From an uncultured Bacteroidales bacterium (GTDB lineage Bacteria; Bacteroidota; Bacteroidia; Bacteroidales; F082), in NCBI GenBank assembly GCA_947303625.1, contig CAMYYV010000005.1, forward strand, positions 1-53,431: a DNA stretch of 53,431 bases. The letters are read 5' to 3'. Every line of letters starts with the position of its first letter. The first letter of the stretch is position 1. Below are positions 50,355-53,431 of this stretch, one piece after another. Both the position numbers and the translations under genes were made by a program. The notes beneath the pieces are model-generated. The model was given only the letters and a program-made list of their open reading frames with translations. It did no database searches and was not told the origin of the DNA.

Positions 50355-51383
50355 TCATTTCTTATTCAGCAAGTCCTTGTATTCGGGCAACACGGCCTTC
50401 AGCTTGGCCACCGCCTCATCGAACGAGCACGTCAAAGTGCCGCCAGCCGCGTTGGTATGGCCTCCACCCTTGAAATGCTTTTGTGCCAGCTCGTGCACCG
50501 AGAAATCACCTTTTGAGCGGAACGACAACCTGATTTGGTCCTGACGCTCGGTCACCAGCACCGACATCGTAATCTTTTCCATCGAGAGTGGGAAATTAAC
50601 CACCCCCTCGGTGTCGCCAGGCTGGTAGTCAAACTTATTCAAGTCACTCAAACTCAACGCGATGATAGCTGTTGAACAATCCTCTAATATCTCCATCCTG
50701 TTGTTAATGGAGAAACCGAGCAAACGCAGACGGTTTTCCGACATGGTGTCGTAAACCAGCTGATGCACAAGCGTATAGGGCATAGACTTCTCTACAAGAA
50801 GACTGACAATGTCGAAAGTGCGTGGATGGTAAATGGAATGAGCAAACGAGCCTGTGTCGGTCATGATGCCGACCAACAAGTTGGTACAAATGTCAGGCGT
50901 AAACTGTTCCTTACCGTAATGCAGCAGGATCTCGGCGACAATCTCCGAAGCGCTCGACACATTAATCTTAGTCATGGCGCAGTAGAACTGACTCAGGTCG
51001 GCATCGCGGTGATGGTCAATCAAAATACGGGGGCAACGTGTCTTCCCTATCTCATTATGTAAGATACCGCTTCGTGCCAAGTTGTTGAAGTCGAGCATCA
51101 CAATACATTCGGCCTCAGCAATGGCAGTTTGGCATGCATCGCCGTCTTTCTCGAACACCAAGAATTCCTCCGAGCCAGGCATCCAATGCAGAAAACCGGG
51201 GAAATCGTTGGCAACCACCATCTTAACGTCGTGTCCTCTGCTATTGAGGAACTCAGCCATGGCCAGCACCGACCCAATGGCATCGCCGTCGGGATTGACG
51301 TGGCAAGCCAGCACCATACGTTTAGGTGCTTGAATGATAGCGTCAAAGCGTTCGAAAAAGTTGTCTTCTTGCATAGCTTCCAT
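50355..51383 (-). CDS. nrnA: NrnA-type bifunctional oligoribonuclease / pAp phosphatase
   Basis: The 342-residue DHH-family enzyme degrades nano-RNA and pAp. It shows ACHVNPDGDAIGS, the DFNN metal site, IDHHRDAD and the C-terminal DHHA1 substrate motif GGGHTNAAGG. The ATG at 51395 lies inside a -7 promoter box (51393-51400), so translation should begin at the next Met codons, 51383 or 51374. It is the first gene of an operon with four FKBP lipoproteins, an arrangement that recalls gldI neighbourhoods in other Bacteroidota. Confidence 0.9.
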   Translation of the reverse strand: MEAMQEDNFFERFDAIIQAPKRMVLACHVNPDGDAIGSVLAMAEFLNSRGHDVKMVVANDFPGFLHWMPGSEEFLVFEKDGDACQTAIAEAECIVMLDFNNLARSGILHNEIGKTRCPRILIDHHRDADLSQFYCAMTKINVSSASEIVAEILLHYGKEQFTPDICTNLLVGIMTDTGSFAHSIYHPRTFDIVSLLVEKSMPYTLVHQLVYDTMSENRLRLLGFSINNRMEILEDCSTAIIALSLSDLNKFDYQPGDTEGVVNFPLSMEKITMSVLVTERQDQIRLSFRSKGDFSVHELAQKHFKGGGHTNAAGGTLTCSFDEAVAKLKAVLPEYKDLLNKK

Positions 51384-51392
51384 AAAAGTTTG

Positions 51393-51400
51393 CAAAGGTA
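51393..51400 (-). promoter_or_regulatory. -7 promoter box for the nrnA-FKBP operon
   Basis: TACCTTTG on the minus strand fits TAnnTTTG exactly. It ends nine bases before the Met codon at 51383, so the leader would be very short. The -33 region has no clear TTG. Confidence 0.55.
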
Positions 51401-51441
51401 CAACTTTTTCCGATTCTACACCTTATTAATTACAAGAAACC

Positions 51442-51870
51442 TTATCGTGGCGACAAAATCTTGTAAGTGTCGTCGTCAAACAAGAAAATGATGCCCTTGG
51501 GAAGAGCGGTTGATTGAGCAGAAATGGACTCAGACTGCGATTTCGTCTCCAAAACGTCCAAAGAGGATTCGGTCTCGACCACATTTTCGGCCATAGGGCC
51601 AACCTCTTGAGGGGAGACTGAGGGCATGGAAGACACAAAAGGCTCCGACACTGTCATCGGTCCGACGCCCATGATAATCCAATCGAGGTTGTATTCCGGG
51701 AAGGTCTCTTTCAGTTTTTTCACGAAATCCAAACTGGGGTTGTTGCGTCCCGAAAGCAGGTGCGAAACATTCGACGGCTGGATGCCTAACCTGACCGCAA
51801 ATTCCGCCGCGGTCAAATTCTTTGCCCGGATGATGTGCGCAATCCGGTCTTTCATTTCTCCATTTTCCAT
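51442..51870 (-). CDS. XRE-family transcriptional regulator
   Basis: The 142-residue protein has an N-terminal Cro/C1-type helix-turn-helix (residues about 6-65): IAHIIRAKNLTAAEFAVRLG, then IQPSNVSHLLSGRNNPSLDF. The YNLDWIIMGVGPM segment is typical of Bacteroidota regulators of this kind. The rest is a low-complexity, Ser/Glu-rich linker and a short hydrophobic patch (GIIFLFDDDTYKIL). No partner toxin gene is adjacent. It may control its own gene or the genes across the spacer. Confidence 0.85.
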   Translation of the reverse strand: MENGEMKDRIAHIIRAKNLTAAEFAVRLGIQPSNVSHLLSGRNNPSLDFVKKLKETFPEYNLDWIIMGVGPMTVSEPFVSSMPSVSPQEVGPMAENVVETESSLDVLETKSQSESISAQSTALPKGIIFLFDDDTYKILSPR

Positions 51871-51918
51871 GGTTGTATCCTCCTAAAAAAAATCAATTTT
51901 CAGTTCCATTTCAGTTGA

Positions 51919-51926
51919 CAAAAGTA
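51919..51926 (-). promoter_or_regulatory. -7 promoter box for the XRE gene
   Basis: TACTTTTG on the minus strand fits TAnnTTTG and ends 48 bases before the start codon at 51870. A TTTG at 51945-51942 is only 15 bases upstream, shorter than the usual 19. Confidence 0.45.
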
Positions 51927-52405
51927 AACAATTATTCATTACAAAACACAATGATATGAAATTTATTTATGTAAACATTCTCATTTTGATTAAATAATTA
52001 CAATATTACTTTAATTCAATAATATTATTATACTAAATAACAATAAATTAAAACGCAGATAGTATTTCACAATAAATTCTGTATATACATCGCTAATTCT
52101 TTACAATTAAGTTCAAATAAAATCATATAGTCTACTGACAGCATGTCTTTTATATCAAATTTCTCACAAAATCCACATAGTATTACATGCTTCAATTATA
52201 TACAAATGTAACTCGTACAAAGTTATAGAAATAAATTAATTTGTATTTAATTGTTATACAATGATTTATTAAAATTTCTAAATACATTTGTAAATTCTAC
52301 ATCTTTCCAAAAAAGCCACCCTAAAACATTGCGAATTTGGCGTTTTTCGGCCCTGGTCCGACCCGAATATCATCTCGAAACGAAACGCGCCGAGAGCGCC
52401 TAAAA

Positions 52406-52486
52406 AGCCCCTTCCCTCCCTCACGACCTTTGTCAGGTCCCGATGATTTTTCCGTTTTTTGACCGAAAAAAAAGGGGCTGTTTTTA
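52406..52486 (+). terminator. Long-loop hairpin with T-tail (terminator or small structured RNA)
   Basis: AGCCCCTT (52406-52413) pairs with AAGGGGCT (52472-52479), followed by G and five T. A smaller hairpin (GACCT/AGGTC, 52425-52439) lies inside the 58-base loop. No gene precedes it on the plus strand, so it may end an unseen small RNA. Confidence 0.4.
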
Positions 52487-52532
52487 CACCTTAATTAATA
52501 TATGCCATTGTCGATGGGTTGGAAAAAAAGCC

Positions 52533-52540
52533 TATCTTTG
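52533..52540 (+). promoter_or_regulatory. -7 promoter box for the AlbA_2 gene
   Basis: TATCTTTG fits TAnnTTTG exactly and ends eight bases before the ATG at 52549, implying an almost leaderless transcript. A TTG at 52508-52510 lies 22 bases upstream. Confidence 0.55.
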
Positions 52541-52548
52541 CACCCTCG

Positions 52549-53202
52549 ATGAAGACCAAAGATCTCCATATCCAGAAATTGATCCAGGAGGGCGAACACC
52601 AGATGCTTGATTTCAAGTTCGAGATTTCGGACAGCCGTCGCATCGCCCGTTCGCTGGCCGCCTTCGCCAACACCGACGGCGGGAGGCTTCTTGTGGGTGT
52701 GAAAGACAATGGGGCCATCGCCGGTGTGCGTTCCGACGAGGAGATCCACATGATTGAAGCCGCTGCCGAGATGTATTGCCAGCCCAAAGTGGACTACACT
52801 ACCGAAGAATGGGAGATCAACGGGAAGACAGTCCTCGAGGTCATCATTCCCAAAGACAAGCACCACAAGCACAAAGCCCCTGACAATCAAGGCAATTACA
52901 AGTACTTCACCCGCGTCAAGGACGAGAATCTCGCTGCCGACAGCGTATTAATTAAGGTGTGGAAGGCCGCCAAGTTCGCCAAGCCCGCCAAAATCGCCTT
53001 CACTGAGACGGAGACACTCCTCCTGCACTATCTTTCGGAAAACAAGGAGATCACCCTACCTGAATTCCAGGAAATGGCACACATCAACAAAAGGAAGGCC
53101 GAGGCCATCCTTGCCGACTTCATCCTTGTAGGCACCATCAGCATCGTTCAAACGAGCCAAAGCACCGTCTTTCGTCTCGTTGAGGACCCAGAAAACGAAT
53201 AA
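52549..53202 (+). CDS. AlbA_2 (Schlafen-like) putative DNA/RNA-binding protein
   Basis: The 217-residue protein starts at MKTKDLHIQKLI; the earlier Met at 52519 lies upstream of the -7 box. Residues about 10-125 are an AlbA_2 domain of the Schlafen AAA-4 type: EGEHQMLDFKFEISDSRRIA, then AFANTDGGRLLVGV and the basic patch PKDKHHKHKAP. The last 70 residues look like a winged helix (ITLPEFQEMAHINKRKAEAI). Related proteins act as regulators or nucleic acid-binding factors; some belong to defence or tRNA-cleaving families, but the nuclease residues of eukaryotic Schlafens cannot be judged from this. Function unassigned. Confidence 0.85.
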   Translation: MKTKDLHIQKLIQEGEHQMLDFKFEISDSRRIARSLAAFANTDGGRLLVGVKDNGAIAGVRSDEEIHMIEAAAEMYCQPKVDYTTEEWEINGKTVLEVIIPKDKHHKHKAPDNQGNYKYFTRVKDENLAADSVLIKVWKAAKFAKPAKIAFTETETLLLHYLSENKEITLPEFQEMAHINKRKAEAILADFILVGTISIVQTSQSTVFRLVEDPENE

Positions 53203-53300
53203 AACCGCCAAAGCGAGCCTTTTTTCTCGTAATTCGAATATTTTATATTGTTGTATTACAATTTATTACAATATTTTTTGAAAATTTTTCAAAAATATCA

Positions 53301-53331
53301 TTGCCAATTTGCAAAAAGGCAGTAATTTTGC
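53301..53331 (+). promoter_or_regulatory. Promoter of a probable rRNA operon
   Basis: ATTG (53301-53304) and TAATTTTG (53324-53331) are -33 and -7 boxes with the optimal 19-base spacer, after a very AT-rich stretch that could serve as an UP-like element. No protein start follows before the window ends. Confidence 0.65.
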
Positions 53332-53377
53332 AGCCCGCAAACAAAGGAAGTGGAGATTGTAATGAGTGAGTTTGCGA

Positions 53378-53388
53378 GTTCTTTGACA
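53378..53388 (+). promoter_or_regulatory. BoxA-like antitermination element
   Basis: GTTCTTTGACA resembles the boxA element (TGCTCTTTAACA in Escherichia coli) found in rRNA leaders, where Nus factors bind. It stands 46 bases after the -7 box, suggesting that a 16S rRNA gene starts beyond the right edge. Confidence 0.5.
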
Positions 53389-53410
53389 GTCTGAGGCCAG
53401 CACAAGACCA

Positions 53411-53429
53411 GCGGCGCGTGACGCGCCGC
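53411..53429 (+). other. Perfect GC-rich hairpin in the leader
   Basis: GCGGCGCG and CGCGCCGC form a perfect eight-base-pair stem with a TGA loop. It stands close after the boxA-like element and may be an RNA-processing or leader structure; no T-run is seen before the window ends. Confidence 0.5.
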
Positions 53430-53431
53430 GA

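Larger units (their letters stand above)
51871..52532. other. Gene-free spacer: AT-rich part plus a GC-rich part
   Basis: I see no coding frame here. Positions 51890-52310 are strongly AT-rich and contain the regulator's promoter. Positions 52320-52440 turn GC-rich and hold no recognisable gene. A long hairpin follows at 52406-52479. No convincing DnaA boxes or tRNA were found. Confidence 0.6.

Noticed and set aside
51890-52310. Possible replication origin in the AT-rich spacer
   Set aside because: No cluster of DnaA boxes and no dnaA or typical origin genes nearby; only isolated loose matches.
1-53431. CRISPR array or phage structural genes
   Set aside because: No regularly spaced direct repeats and no capsid, tail or terminase proteins were found.

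Overview
The window looks like a chromosomal segment of a Bacteroidota (Bacteroidales-type) bacterium. The signs are TAnnTTTG promoter boxes, a type IX secretion sorting tail on one secreted protein, a PorV-like barrel, strings of FKBP lipoproteins with a GldI-like member, BT4734-type primase genes, tRNA genes without encoded CCA, and DUF4301. Species cannot be fixed from the sequence alone.

Layout. 1-3893: end of a type I restriction locus, a 5'-truncated hsdS segment followed by a complete hsdR. 4006-9132: a minus-strand mobile-element module (two HTH proteins, a primase-like protein, a PriCT-2/DUF3987 protein, two small related proteins, one unknown protein), ending next to two tRNA-Leu genes. 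9590-11483: a DUF4301 protein and a TerB-like protein. 11544-30309: about 19 kb of tightly packed plus-strand genes forming a multi-component signalling/conflict locus. 30333-39188: LOG-family enzyme, DUF456 membrane protein, an outer-membrane gene pair, a CotH-family protein with a sorting tail, a RelA/SpoT protein and ClpS. 39275-46231: surface polysaccharide genes (flippase, two Wzz proteins, O-antigen ligase/polymerase, a second CotH protein). 46249-51400: an operon of NrnA and four FKBP-type lipoproteins. 51442-53431: an XRE regulator, an AT-rich spacer, an AlbA_2/Schlafen-like protein, and what looks like the promoter and leader of an rRNA operon whose genes lie past the window edge.

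The most interesting part is 11544-30309. It encodes, in order: a CASTOR/POLLUX-like channel with a C-terminal RyR domain; a SIR2-like/TIR fusion whose SIR2 half has lost its usual catalytic residues; an nSTAND-type NTPase with a transmembrane helix and a large ectodomain; a secreted protein related to that ectodomain with a PDZ-like segment; a soluble RyR paralogue of the channel; an FHA-transmembrane-trypsin protein; a C-lobe-only pseudokinase; a secreted TPR-CHAT protease; a small secreted protein; and a second secreted TPR-CHAT protease. Most junctions are 4-base ATGA overlaps or very short gaps, so the genes are probably co-transcribed. The inferred picture is a system that senses in the cytosol (RyR, FHA, SIR2-like, nSTAND) and acts at or across the inner membrane (channel, periplasmic trypsin, two periplasmic CHAT caspase-like proteases) and on NAD+ (TIR). 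That functional reading is inference; the domain assignments are by motif recognition only.
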